Part shown: positions 45,001-55,719 of the stretch, in pieces
How positions within the stretch are numbered: the stretch's first letter is position 1
How the letters are laid out: the number at the start of each line of letters is the position of its first letter
Assembly (NCBI GenBank): GCA_018398585.1
Contig: JAGTTD010000010.1
Span: forward strand, 31,164,638 to 31,228,637
Length of the DNA: 64,000 nt
Reading direction: 5' to 3'
Source of the DNA: Simmondsia chinensis
Taxonomy: Eukaryota; Streptophyta; Magnoliopsida; Caryophyllales; Simmondsiaceae
Program-made: the position numbers and the translations under genes
The notes under the pieces: generated by a model
The model's database searches: none
What the model was told of the DNA's origin: nothing
Seen by the model: only the letters and a program-made list of their open reading frames with translations

Positions 45001-45256
45001 GGCACCAGATCCCATTAGAACTCCGAAATTAAGCGTGCTTGGGTGAGAGTGGTATCAAGATGAGTGACCTCCTGAAAAGTTCTCGTATTGCACCCTTCAG
45101 GTTGGTAATTCTTGGAAACAGCCCCCCTTCAAGGTGCTACCCTAAAGGGGGAAGGCTGCGTATATCCCCCCCCCCCCCCCCCCCCCCCTCCCCCCCTCCC
45201 AAAAAAATCCTGCTTAGGTTGGAGCTCTTGAAGCATTAAGAATGTTGCTTTTTTAC
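45001..45256 (+). mobile_element. 5S rRNA-derived SINE, copy 2
   Basis: It begins AGGGCACCAGATCCCATTAG and carries AAGCGTGCTTGGGTGAGAGT, ATGAGTGACCTCCTG and AGTTCTCGTATTGCACCC, the complete 3' part of 5S rRNA. The LINE-like body follows: GGAAACAGCC, GGGGGAAGGCTGCGTATATC, 23 C (45166-45188), then GGAGCTCTTGAAGCATTAAG. More diverged than copy 1 (for example box C GATGAGTGACC). Possible degenerate target duplication TGTATAGGGATGG / TGTAGAGGGATGA around 44979 and 45257. Confidence 0.88.
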
Positions 45257-45259
45257 TGT

Positions 45260-46360
45260 AGAGGGATGACAATCACGTAGAATCACTATCTGAAATCCTA
45301 CTTTTCTTGTTTTGTCTTTACGTTGAGCTATTCGATATTGAGATACAAACATTACCTATGCTGACAACTTTTAACAATTGTCCGTCAATAGATTAAATGC
45401 TACTGCTTGTAATCTCTTACCACATAATTATGAATCATATTCCTCTGTGACATATTATGAAACCAAGCCCTTGAATCTAAAATAAAAAATCTACCAAAGA
45501 TTGTACATCAAAAATAGAGCATCCTGCACGTTCTTAGTTGTGACATTGACTAAGTTAGGATTAGATTTCTCCATGACTCAGCAAGTCCATTTCAAGTATT
45601 ATTATTTTCCTTACTCCAACACGAGCCCATTCGGCATTCTCTATTCTTCTTCAACAAGACACTTCTCCACACGAAGTTTTATCTAAATCCCTCCCTCGTT
45701 CCACAACTAAAACTAGATTTAAAACATATATCACTAAAATAGGTCAGGGCACTCATTGCCCGCTATAAAATCACTTATGTTGTGATGTATTCAATTTATT
45801 TTTTGGGCATTGTTCTTGCCAAAGTTAAATTTGTTAATGTCAAAGCAATCATGTTGTAAAAAGATGAACTTGCTTTGGCATAAACAAATTTGGACCTAGC
45901 AATAATATTTAATTTATTTTTATTAGCATTATAACGACTTGCCAACATTTGAGCAGGATACCAAGAAAACTAATGCTTGAGTTTCACTGTCATATTTTTT
46001 CTCCACAAATTTTAACTGATCAACAACGATACTGAATTCATTCATAAAATTTTGTAAAATTGATCGCGATAAGCTCAAATGAATCTAACGCAAAACCTAT
46101 AAATCAAGAAGGTTTCAATTCTCTTATAACATATTATTAGACTTGTCCCCAAATATTGAAGGATGAAGTTTCATATTATAGAGAGTATAATTTGCGTCTT
46201 TCAATACCCAAAATATGTTTCATCAAATTCCATAATTCTAGAAATTTGCACATCCTCAATCGAGACAATCTTTTAGAACTATATTTTAAAAAATCAAGTC
46301 ATTCCAGACCGATTCAATTCGCCAGACGAGTCCAGTTCATGAATCAACTCGATTAGTTTG
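45260..46360 (-). pseudogene. Copia gag-protease remnant, minus strand
   Basis: Very decayed. Minus-strand wording at about 46055-45930 (FTKFYEFSIVVDQLKFVEKK then SETQALVFLVSCSNVGKSL) resembles the UBN2 gag segment FNxIVxxLxxLGxxxxDExxALxLLxSLP. Near 45480-45400, WLDSRAWFHNMSQRNM resembles the protease start WxLDSGASFHMTxxRxxF. No zinc knuckle is clear and every frame has many stops. The assignment rests on the order of two weak matches. Confidence 0.42.
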
Positions 46361-46575
46361 GTTTCTCCATTAGCAATATTTATAGTACAGCGTACTTCAA
46401 CAATTCAGTTAGTTGTCATATTAAAAAAAAAAAAAAAAAAAAAAGCAAATACAAGCAAACCATGCATATGGTAGTTAAAAAAAAAAGTTATTTTCCCTTT
46501 TCTACACTTTGTGCGTTCCCTTCAGATTTCCTTCAAAAAGATACCATCTTTTGTATTGCGAGTTTTTCCTCGCTA

Positions 46576-46822
46576 CAAACAACAACAACAACCAACCCAA
46601 TACCTCAAGGAGTCCCGCCTAAGCGGGTTTAGGGGGGTGGATGTACGTAACCTTACCCCTTCAGGGTGTAACCCTGCCGAGAGGCTATTTCTGAGGATCT
46701 CCAACCTTATAGGGTTAGCAACAAGAGAACTTGCCTAGAGGCCACCCATCCTGGTATTACTCTCGCCCAAGCACGCTTAATTTCAGAGTTCTAATGGGAT
46801 CCGGTGCATTAGTGCCTGATAA
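46576..46822 (-). mobile_element. 5S rRNA-derived SINE, copy 3 (minus strand)
   Basis: The minus strand reads ATCAGGCACTAATGCACCGG then ATCCCATTAGAACTCTGAAA, AAGCGTGCTTGGGCGAGAGT and ACCAGGATGGGTGGCCTCTA: the longest 5S part of the three, including the upstream CACTAATGCACCGGATCCC. The body carries AGAAATAGCCTCTC, CCTGAAGGGGTAAGG, TACGTACATCC without a long C-run, CTTAGGCGGGACTCCTTGAG and TATTGGGTTGG, ending in the tail TTGTTGTTGTTG. This copy keeps the (TTG)n tail that marks RTE-type 3' ends. Confidence 0.92.
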
Positions 46823-46900
46823 ACAAACCCTAGTAAAAATTATTGAAAAAATGCACTAGTAAAAATTATTGTTATCAAATTGGTTTCTTTTTTTTACTAA

Positions 46901-47330
46901 AAATCACCTAAATTTTAGATGCGATTTCATAAAATTGCATATATTTTGTAATTTTTCAAAAAATTACCTAAACTTTATAAAATTTTTTGAATGTCATAAC
47001 TTAATGTTAGTGTCATTGGCATCCTTTCTTTTTTACTGATGTTCCATTTAAGAAACATTTTTAAAAATATAAAATATAATTTTATGCGTTTATAAATTTT
47101 TAGATATTTAAAATATCTATTAATAGTCTAAAATTATTTTATATGTAAATTCTAATTGTTTAAATTTATTTTCTTTTTCTCCTTCAAAAGCCATGTCAGC
47201 AAAACTAATGGATATTGACGATGTTAACATTAAAGTGTGACATTGAAAAATTTTGTAGAGTTTAGGTGATTTTATAAGAAATTAAAGAATTTAAGCAACT
47301 TTTTAGAACTGCACTTAAAATTTAGAAAAT
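46901..47330 (-). mobile_element. MITE copy 2 (opposite orientation)
   Basis: Inverse of copy 1 at 44065-44475: the GACATCGTTGACATC / GATATTGACGATGTTAACAT segments and the GCCTTTTGAAGAAAGAGAAA / TTTCTTTTTCTCCTTCAAAAG segments match in inverse. Ends AAAAATCACCTAAATTTTAG and CACTTAAAATTTAG are inverted. Confidence 0.72.
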
Positions 47331-47359
47331 ATTGAGTAACTAACATGTTAAATATAACA

Positions 47360-48485
47360 AAGGGCAAATAGTAAGACCTCCTAAATTTTGTTATTAATCA
47401 CAACACACTCCCTGTACTTTTAATTTCAAAAAATAGCCTCTTTAACTTTATAATTAAATACAATACACCTCCTGCACTTTTAATTTCGTAAAATAGCACA
47501 CTAAATTTTGTAATTAAGCACAACATATCCCCTGCATTTTCAATTTCTACAAATAGCCGATTAACTTTGTTATTACATACAACTCACCTCCCCCGCCCCC
47601 CGAACTTTGTTATTAAACATAACACACCCCTTAGACATTAATAAATATGAAATTAAGAAGAGGTATGAAATTAAAAAAATGGAAACAAATTATGAAAAAT
47701 TATATATATATATATATGTTTTTGAAAAAAGCTTCAAAATTTTAATAATATTTTTAAATTTTATTCTTTAGTGTTTTTCAAATTTTAGCATTAATTTTCA
47801 AAATTTTAATTTCGTATATTTTTTTTGTTGTAAATTTTTATATAATTTTAGAATTTATTTTTTAAAAAAATTATTACATTTTGTCTTATAGTACTTTTTG
47901 TAGAAATTTTAAAAAACTTCATTATATTCTAAGTTTATAATTTTCTACTAGAATTGATTAAAATAACTATTTTGTGTAAATATCAGAAAATCCTCTTAAT
48001 TTTTTGCCTAAATATATAAAGGTCCTACCTTTCTTCTAAAGACATAAATTACTATCTTTGGTATAAGATTAAAAAAGTCCCTGATTTTTAATCTAATAGA
48101 TTTTTTTAATTTTAAATTTATTAATTTAATTTTTTTCCAAGTTAAAAAATATTGTCATATTTTTTCAAATTTTTTTCATAGTTTGTTTTAAACTTTTAAA
48201 TTTCGTAAATTTTTAATTTGAAATTTATTAATGTATAGGGATGAGTTTTATTTAGTAACAAAGTTCGAGGATGAATTGTGTATAATAATAAAATTTAGGA
48301 TACTGTTTTATAAAATTGAAAATACATGGGATATATTGTATTTAATTATAAAATTTAGAAGATTATTTTATAAAATTAAAAATATAAAAGATATATTATA
48401 CTTAATTATAAAATTTAAAAGACTATTTTTTAAAGTTAAAAATGCAGAAGGTACATTGGGTTGCGGTATAAGAAAAGTTAAGTAA
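47360..48485. mobile_element. Foldback element with minisatellite arms
   Basis: The left arm (47365-47640) has four units of about 70 bp built on CTTTTAATTTCRWAAAATAGC then AACTTTGTTATTAAxxACAA. The right arm (48236-48475) carries the inverse (TTGTATTTAATTATAAAATTT then TATTTTATAAAATTAAAAAT) in three to four units. The interior is AT-rich without coding sequence. The architecture is like that of 6551-8936, but the unit and interior are different. A target duplication was not identified. Confidence 0.68.
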
Positions 48486-48621
48486 AATGGACAAGGAAGA
48501 AACGGAAGGGAGAGACAAGGAGACTTCAGTCCCGGAAAAAACGGGGTGCATGTCCTTTTCCCCCACGCCTCCCCACGATGGGGCATCCCCACGTCCCCAT
48601 GCGACTTCCCTTTTCTTTCCG

Positions 48622-49769
48622 AGTCTTTTTGCTGATTAGCACTTTTTTTTTAAAAAATTAAAAATTTGACATAATTTTAAAAATATTTAGTAAATTAGTA
48701 TATTTTACTGTAACAAAATAGGTGCACGAAGTACAAAAAATCGTGCAACAGAGAGGCACTGTTGCAAGACGTTCCGTACGGCATGCAACAGTGGCCAATG
48801 TTTTTTTTTTTAAGTTTTACCTCTTTAAAATTAAAAAAAAATTAGTAAAATTTCTTTTTAATTTAAATTATTTTAATTTTTAATTTTATAATTTGAATAA
48901 CTAAATACGTATACATTTTAAATTAAAAGGTATATGTATATTATTATTTGAACAATTAATAAGAAAAATATAAATGAGGGACACATTTAAATAAGGAGAT
49001 GGTGATATGTATATTATTATTTAAACTATCTCATACAACAATTATGGTATTATAATACTATTAATAAGGAGAATATAAATGAGGGACACATTTAAATGAA
49101 GAGATGTTAATATTTCCAATACAAAATTACGAGTTTACGCATTTATGCATTATTATTTGAACTATTTTATTAGATACATGTTTATAAAATATATTTTAAA
49201 AATTCATATACATTAGCTTCTAAATTACATGTATCCAATAAAATAGTTTAAATAATAATGTACAAATGCGTAAACTCGTGATATTTTGTTGGAAACATCA
49301 ACATCTCTTCATTTAAATGTGTCCCTCATTTATATCCTCCTTATTAATAGTATTATAATACCGTAGTTCCTATATGAGATAGTTTAAATAATAATATACA
49401 TATCACCATCTCCTCATTTATATGTGTCCCTCATTTATATCTTCCTTATTAATAATTCAAATAATAATATACATATACCTTTTAATTTAAAATGTATTCG
49501 TATTTAGTTATTCAAATTATAAAATTAAAAATTAAAATAATTTAAATTTAAAAAAAATTTATTAATTTTTTTGAATTTTAAAAAGGTAAAACTAAAAAAA
49601 AAGGGCACTGTTGCACGCCGTACGGAACGTCATGCAACACTGCGGCACGACGTTCCGTAAGTCATGCACCTACTTTGCTACAGTGAAACGTGCCAATTCG
49701 CTAAATATTTATAGAATTATGCCAAATTTCTAATTTTTTTTTAAAAAGGTGCTAATTAGCAAAAAAAAG
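48622..49769. mobile_element. Near-complete palindromic element, about 1.15 kb
   Basis: Two arms of about 550 bp are inverse copies: the left starts TCTTTTTGCTGATTAGCAC and the right ends GTGCTAATTAGCAAAAAAAAG. The loop (about 49182-49230) is TTTATAAAATATATTTTAAA onward. Each arm carries the subterminal hairpin GTTGCACGxCGTxCGGxACG-like block and copies of ATGAGGGACACATTTAAAT. No coding capacity. A single arm is present at 18762-19369. Likely a non-autonomous DNA transposon; no sure target duplication. Confidence 0.88.
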
Positions 49770-50461
49770 TCTTTCTTTCCTAACATAAAAGTTAGATTAT
49801 TTTATTTTAATATTTTGATACTTGTTTAAATATTTTTTAATCTTTTTATTTAATTTTCTAGTATCTTGGATTTATTTGTATTAATAAATCGGACCTTATG
49901 TTATATGATGACATCATATTTTGAAGAACGTCATAGTCCAAGTAGAAAACTGACGGGCAGGTTACTTTAAAATATCCATTACAGTATATTCACGAAAATA
50001 TCCCGCATTATATGCCATGTCACTTACTCAATAAAGTAACTTTGTATTAATGGTTGAAAATAAAGTTCTTCTTTTTAGAAAAAGAGGTCAAATAGGATAT
50101 TTTCATCAATGTACTCAGATGATATTTAAAGTGACATGCCTCGTCAATTTACTCATAATATAATATCATCGTGTCAGAAAGGGTCATATTTATTAATATG
50201 AATAAAATTAAGGTATTAAAAAAATAAAGAAATAAAAGTTAGAAGCTCTTTTATTATTTTCACACACATTTGGTACTAAAATATAAATAAACCTAACTTA
50301 AATGATACTTATATTAATATATTATGGATTTCTGAACACATTCTCCCTGTGTCATCCATTTGGCTGCTGACATCATTTTTCTTTCACCTGACCTGCCTTC
50401 CTTCTCTTCAAGCAAATGTGTGTTCAGAATTCACTCTTTAACTCTCATCCTCTTATAAGAG
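49770..50461. other. AT-rich spacer, no gene seen
   Basis: No frames or termini are recognised. It contains a pair TTTCTGAACACATT (about 50330) and AATGTGTGTTCAGAA (about 50415) that are inverse to each other, perhaps the ends of a very short element. It is the left flank of the chromovirus insertion (target duplication AAGAG at 50457-50461). Confidence 0.55.
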
Positions 50462-50801
50462 TATCAGGGTTTAACGTTGATTCTTGAGAGAAAGAGTAGA
50501 GAAAAGTAGTGTCAACTATGAAGACAGATGAGAGAGTGGGGAGAGAGAGAGAGAACATGATTGAGAGGTAAGAAAGAGAGAAGAAGGTTCAGGAATTGGG
50601 AAGAAAAGGGAAAATTATTATTTCTTTGGATAGATCATTACAAGCTAATTGGCCCTCATTTATACTAAGTACAAGTATTAACCAACTCTTTGACAAACAC
50701 TTAACAAACTAACAAACTCAACTCTTTTACTCTTCATCAATTACAAGTGTGGGTAATACAAGTATATGTAAAATTGCACAATTCTAAGTGAATTCATGAC
50801 A
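50462..50801 (-). repeat. 3' LTR of the chromovirus
   Basis: 340 bp, colinear with 55375-55714. The left end reads TATCAGGGTTTAAC, a decayed TGTCA. A minus-strand TATA box (TATAAAT, plus 50658-50664) is present. Confidence 0.94.
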
Positions 50802-50819
50802 TTAGCCATCCCTCATGAC

Positions 50820-50985
50820 ATCCTTGTCCTGAAGGATGAGCTGCGAAATCAGGAAACTGAGCTCTAATGGCTGTGTAGTCCTCCCATGTGGCCTCTTCTT
50901 CACTCAAATTTATCCATTTAATGAGCCATTGAGTTGCAGTCTGGTTTTGTCTTTCTACCACTCATCTAGCTAGCACCTATTCTAG
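50820..50985 (-). pseudogene. Chromodomain of the chromovirus
   Basis: The minus strand just before the 3' LTR encodes QTATQWLIKWINLSEEEATW then EDYTAIRAQFPDFAAHPSGQ. WLIKW...LSEEEATWED is the conserved core of retroviral-type chromodomains (aromatic W residues and the EATWE segment), normally used to steer integration to methylated-histone chromatin. Upstream the frame is degraded (a stop before MSGRKTKP-like sequence at about 50970), so it is no longer joined to a whole integrase. Confidence 0.85.
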
Positions 50986-51028
50986 TGCAATCTTCAATTC
51001 ACCAAGGAGATTTGCTTGAGGCAATTGC

Positions 51029-52130
51029 TTAGTAACTATAGCCTGTGTTCCCATCTTCTTTTTTGAGCTGAGACACATGAAATACAAGGTAAATAAGACA
51101 CCCTTGGGGCAGTTGGAGTTTGTAAGCAACCTGGCCCACCCTCTGCACCACTAGGAAGGGCCCATAGAACTTGGAGGAGAGCTTGAGACTTCTTCTAATG
51201 GCAGCTAAGGCCTGCCTATGTGGTTGAAGCTTCAAGTAGACCCACTCCTCTGGCTGTAGGATGCACTCAGACCTGTTCTGATCAGCATAATGTTTCGTCC
51301 TAGACTGAGCCAGCACCAATCTATGCTTCAGCTACTGTATGGCAGGCCTCCTTTCCTGCATCCAATCTTCTACTGATGCCACTACAGGAGTAGGACTTGG
51401 GAGATTGTCCAGGTGCAATTGGGGAGCCTCATAACCATACAAGACTTCAAAAGGTGTGATCTTTAGGTTGTTGTGGTAATTAGTATTATACCATAATTCT
51501 GCAAGTGAGAGCCATTTATTCCAGTGTTTGGGTTTATCCAAACAAAAACATCGTAAGTAAGTTTCTAAACATTGATTCACCCTCTCAGATTTCCCATCTG
51601 TTTGAGGGTGGTATAAGGAGCTCATATCACGAGAGCTTTCCAATAACTTGAAAAGTTTCTGCCAAAATTGGCTAAGGAATACTTTGTCTCTGTCTGAGAC
51701 AATACTTTCGGGAAGGCCATACAATTTATGGACATTGTCCATGAATACCCTTGCCACATGAGTGGCAGTATAAGGATGAGATAATGACATAAAATGTGAG
51801 TTTTTGTGAGCCTATCCCTTCCTTCTGAGGGTGGAAGGCCCTTTATAAAGTTCATTGCAATATGGGACCAGCACTGCTTTGGTACAGGTAATGGCTACAG
51901 CAGCCAAGGGCAAGCAACATGTTCAGACTTGCTCCTTTGACATATGTCACATTCAGCTGCCAACCTGCAGACATCAGCCTTTAATTGTGGCCAATGGAAC
52001 ATTTTCTTCAATCTTTGGTAGGTGGCATTCATGCCTGAATGCCCCCCTACAAGAGAAGAATGAATGGTGGACACAAGCTGAGCTCTCAAGTATAGTCCCT
52101 AGCCAACATATAATCTTCCCTGGAACCTAA
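51029..52130 (-). pseudogene. Chromovirus integrase
   Basis: On the minus strand: the zinc-binding H2C2 domain (TIHSSLVGGHSGMNATYQRL, MFHWPQLKADVCRLAAECDI, CQRSK; 52089-51895), the core start [16 protein letters not shown] (about 51855), then the open segment 51790-51332 with [40 protein letters not shown] and SSLYHPQTDGKSERVNQCLE (second and third catalytic acidic residues). The C-terminal GPY-type module is GPFLVVQRVGQVAYKLQLPQ and VFHVSQLKK (51319-51029). Frame changes occur near 51895, 51800 and 51330; at 51330 a TAG replaces an expected sense codon after RRPAIQ. Confidence 0.93.
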
Positions 52131-52299
52131 GGATTCCATTTTTAAGCTTATATTTAAGGTGACTGTTAGGAGCAATTAGCATCTCAGCCAAAAATTGTGA
52201 ACACACAGTGTTATTCTCATAGCTTTATACAATTTCATTCACCCATGTTGGCTACACTACAGAGACAGTAATAGCCAAAAAAGAATCTTGAAATCTCCT

Positions 52300-52861
52300 T
52301 AATAAGGCATCAGCCACTTTATTTTCTTTCCCCTTTTTGTAAGAAATAGTGTAGTCTAAGCCGAAGAGTTTAGACATACCTTTTCATTGAATAGTTGTTG
52401 TTATTCTCTACTCCAAAAGATGCTTGAGAGCCTGTTGATCTGTCTTAATCAAAAAGGTGCCTACCTGAAGATAATGCCTCCATTTGTAGACAACTAAGAG
52501 AATAGCCATGAACTCTTTTTCGTAGGCTGATAGCCCTGCATTTTTAGGACCAAGAGCCTTGCTAAGGCAGGCAAGCGGCTTCCCTTATTGCATTAGAACT
52601 GCCCCCCATTCCCTTGTCACTTGCATCAGTCTCAAGGACAAAGGTTAATGAAAAATCTGGCAAGGCTAGGACTGGAGCTTCAGTCATGGCTGTTTTTAGG
52701 GCCTGAAAAGCCATTTATGCCTCATTTGTCCAGCAAAACCCAACTTCTTTGAGCTGGTCAGTCAATGGTTTGGTTGTACTACCATAATTTTTCACAAATT
52801 TGCAGTAATACCTAGTGAGACCCAAAAAGGATCTTAGTCCTTTGACATTTCGAGGAGAAGG
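52300..52861 (-). pseudogene. Chromovirus RNase H region, degraded
   Basis: The minus strand after the reverse transcriptase stop (52862) continues in the same sense: PSPRNVKGLRSFLGLTRYYC, KFVKNYGSTTKPLTDQLKEV, then [20 protein letters not shown] and [17 protein letters not shown]. These are the RT connection and the first RNase H motif (TDAS). Stops and a frameshift follow. Further scraps (EKEFMAILLVVYKWRHYLQV-like wording, then GTFLIKTDQQALKHLLE-like wording near 52430-52530) complete the RNase H order. Confidence 0.85.
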
Positions 52862-54112
52862 TCAAGAGGTCATAGCCTCAACCATAGTGGGATCTGTAGC
52901 CACACCAGAAGCTAAAATAATGTGACCCAAATATTCAATTTTGGGTTGAGCAAAGCTGCATTTGGACCATTTTGCAAAGAGCTTATGTTTTTTGAGTGGT
53001 TGCAGCGCAACTCTTAAGTGTTCAACATGGGAAGCAAGTGAAGTACTGTATACTAAGATGTCATCAAAGAACACCAAGACATACTTCCTCAAATAAGGGC
53101 CAAATACATCATTCATCAAGGACTGAAAAATGGCTGCGTCATTTGTAAGCCCCAAAGGCATGACTCTAAACTCGAAGTGGCCATGATGAGTCCTAAATGC
53201 AGTTTTGGGAATGTTAGGCTCATGAACCCTCACTTGGAAGTAGCCAGCCCTCAGGTCTAACTTGGAAAAGACTGATGCTCCTTTGAGTTCATCTAGAAGG
53301 TCATCTATGTGAAGTAAAGGGAATTTATTTTTGATTGTATTTCCATTAAGCTCTCTATAATCAACACAAAATCTCATTGTTCTATCCTTTTTCTTAACTA
53401 GTAGTACAAGGGAAGCGAATGGGAAACAACTTGGTTGTATAATTGAGGCTTCCAACGTCTCCTTCACAAGCTTTTCTATTTCATTCTTTTGTAGGTAGTG
53501 ATATCTGTAAGGTCTGATACTAACTGGCTTAGTATCGAGTCTTAATGGTATATGGTGGTCATGTGACCTGGGAGATGGCAAGGATTTTGGCTCCATGAAC
53601 GCATCATTATACTCAGCTAATAATGACAAAATGGAAGAAGGAGTGGATGATTCAGATACCTCACAAGCCTCATTGCCTTGTACTAGTATTAGGGTAGCCA
53701 TGAAGTACTCCTCATTCTTTTGGCAGAGACCTTGCATCTTTTGTCCTGTGCCACTCTCTTTTATGCCAGTCAGTTCCACTACTTTGCCTTCTTTACTGAA
53801 GTTGAGCTTGAGCCGGTTAAAGTCCAAGGATACAGAGCTGAATTGCTTCATCCAATCAACACTAAGCAACATATCACATCCCCCAATCTTCATTAACCGA
53901 ATGTGGTATGAAAAATTATGGCCTTTCATTTGCCAGCTTGCCAAACATTGTTGTTTACACATCATAGTTTGGCCATTAGCCATTGTAATCCCCAAAGAAG
54001 CAGCATCTTCCAGGGTGAACCCTACTAACTTAGCTAACCTCGGGTCTAAGACACTGTGGGTACTCCCACTGTCTATCAGTATAACCACTGATCTTGTGCA
54101 CAAATGGCCCAA
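52862..54112 (-). pseudogene. Chromovirus protease and reverse transcriptase
   Basis: The longest open frame of the window, 416 codons. It opens with the aspartic protease (SVVILIDSGSTHSVLDPRLA; DSG active site) near residues 7-26. A linker follows, then the reverse transcriptase: PYRYHYLQKNEIEKLVKETL, FASLVLLVKKKDRTMRFCVD, YRELNGNTIKNKFPLLHIDD, FSKLDLRAGYFQVRV, FRVMPLGLTNDAAIFQSLMN and YVLVFFDDILVYS. The FFDD catalytic box is the normal form in chromoviruses. The frame ends with TGA where MTSWPSPRNVKG is expected (a TGG to TGA change), so only this one codon separates it from the RNase H part. Confidence 0.95.
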
Positions 54113-54169
54113 GATTTTTATGGTACTAGAAGAAGAACTACCAGTAAGGGCATGGACATAGACCTTTTC

Positions 54170-55313
54170 AGCTCTTTCATCACACTTGTTTGTCAGCAGG
54201 TCCTCTTCTGTCTCAGTTACTGATGATTCTTCAGGATCAGGTCCTGGGTCAAGTAATCCAGCTACCTCTATGCTGTGAAGGGTCTGGTTGTCACACTTAT
54301 GACCTGGATAATACCTTTTGTAACATTTATAGCATAAGCCTAGGTTTCTAGGTGATTGATGCCTGGTTCAGTTCTGGGTGATTTTAGGATGGGCTTGGTT
54401 ATATTTTTGTGGGTTACGGGTTATGGCTGCAGGAGTGTTATGGGTTTTGAGGAGATTTCTTCCTTTTTGCTATGTATTTTATGAGGATTGGGACAGTAAA
54501 CGGGCCTTGCTGAATGTCTCTCAGAGAGATTTAGGTTGAAGGGCCTAGATTATTGGATGGATCTCCTTGTCAAGGCTAGATATGTATGATGATACGAAAT
54601 AACTCTCACTGACAGAGCTATTAGTTGCAAGCATATGAGATCTTAATTCTTCAAATCGTTCCTAGTATTCAATGATTTAACTGTTCTGCCTTAACTTGTT
54701 GAACTGACTGACAATGTCAGTTTCACCATGGTCCTCAAACTTCACATAAAGCTCTTTACAAAATTCATGCCACCCGATGCTTCCCTTATCAACTATCAGA
54801 CCGTCCAACCAAACATCAGTCATATCATCTAAATAGGCAGCCGCCATTCCCAACTTCTCGGCATCTGATACCCAATAGAATGCGAAATACCTCTAGCAGC
54901 ACCTAACCCAACTCCTAGGGTTCGCTCCAGTAAAGATAGGGAAGTCCATTTTTTGGTTTAGGTTGGGAACTATTACCTCCGCAAGAGCCTCCACCGTTAC
55001 TGTTGTCACTGGTTTCCGGGTAAGCACCCAAGATCAGGGGCTTCCAGGCGTTCATTCGGCCTATGCGAACCTTGGACTTAGAAGGTCAAGCTTCTGGCTC
55101 TGGATCCTTGTTGGAGTTCGCTGCATGCGAAGTATTGATTACCAATTACTGCATCAAGGCAAACATTTGCGAATTGTTCTGCTGCATGAGTTCCAAGAGT
55201 TGTTGACACCGTTCCTTGGACCTCTGTTGTGACTCCATAACTCTCTGAGTAAGGCCCTGCACTTGGCTTTCGATCTCTGCAATGGAAGGTCGTCCTTTTC
55301 CTCTAGCCAGCAT
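54170..55313 (-). pseudogene. Chromovirus gag
   Basis: I take the ATG at 55313 (MLARGKGRPSIAEIESQVQG) as start. The open frame extends upstream without ATG into the primer binding site. A short coiled-coil-like, Q-rich stretch (QQRSKERCQQLLELMQQNNS) follows, then a stop at about 55146. Behind it the usual gag words are readable in shifting frames: LPYLYWSEPQEWVG-like, WRLPIXMTDVWLDGLIVDKG and HEFCKELYVKFEDHGETD (about 54890-54730). Near the end comes a chromovirus-type zinc knuckle, CYKCYKRYYPGHKC, at about 54345-54300. Many stops; inactive. Confidence 0.85.
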
Positions 55314-55359
55314 ATAACTTGGTTCAGTTTGATTAAGATGAAGGTTTACCTCAAGATCG

Positions 55360-55373
55360 AGCTCTGATTCCAA
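55360..55373 (-). other. Primer binding site, one mismatch
   Basis: The minus strand reads TGGAATCAGAGC two bases inside the 5' LTR, differing at one position from the initiator Met tRNA complement TGGTATCAGAGC. Confidence 0.85.
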
Positions 55374-55374
55374 T

Positions 55375-55714
55375 TGTCAGGGTTTAACCCTGATTCTTGA
55401 GAGAAAGAGTAGAGAAAAGCTGTGTCAGCTATAAAGATAGATGAAAGAAGGGAGAGAGAGAAAGAGAACAGAATTGAGAGGTAAGAGAGAGAGCAGAAGG
55501 TTCAGGAATTGGGGGGAAAAGGGAAAATTATTATTTCTTTGGATAGATCATTACAAGCTAATTGACCCTCATTTATACTAAGTACAAGTATTAATCAACT
55601 CTTTAACAAGAACTTAACAAACTAACAAACTCAACTCTTTTACACTTCATCAATTACAAGTGTGGGCAATACAAGTATATGTAAAAGTGTACAATTGTAA
55701 GTGAATTCATGACA
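55375..55714 (-). repeat. 5' LTR of the chromovirus
   Basis: 340 bp, TGTCAGGGTTTAACC to GAATTCATGACA. A minus-strand TATA box TATAAAT lies at plus 55571-55577. Same length as the other LTR and only scattered differences, so the insertion is comparatively young. Confidence 0.94.
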
Positions 55715-55719
55715 AAGAG

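Larger units (their letters stand above)
50462..55714 (-). mobile_element. Complete Ty3/gypsy chromovirus, minus strand, 5,253 bp
   Basis: Two 340-bp LTRs (50462-50801, 55375-55714) with TGTCA...TGACA ends and an exact 5-bp duplication AAGAG at 50457-50461 and 55715-55719. The internal order on the minus strand is gag, protease, reverse transcriptase, RNase H, integrase, chromodomain, the Ty3/gypsy chromovirus order. The primer site is one base off the initiator Met tRNA complement. Stops and frameshifts inactivate it. It lies directly left of a plus-strand gypsy remnant (55720 onward). Confidence 0.95.

Noticed and set aside
45039..45239. 66-codon frame with poly-proline
   Set aside because: It is the SINE copy 2 sequence read through its C-tract.
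52862..54112. Mutated catalytic box FFDD in the chromovirus reverse transcriptase
   Set aside because: FFDD is a normal variant of the YxDD box in plant chromoviruses, so it is not evidence of damage.
53595..54161. 188-codon plus-strand frame
   Set aside because: Antisense shadow of the well-matched protease and reverse transcriptase frame of the chromovirus.
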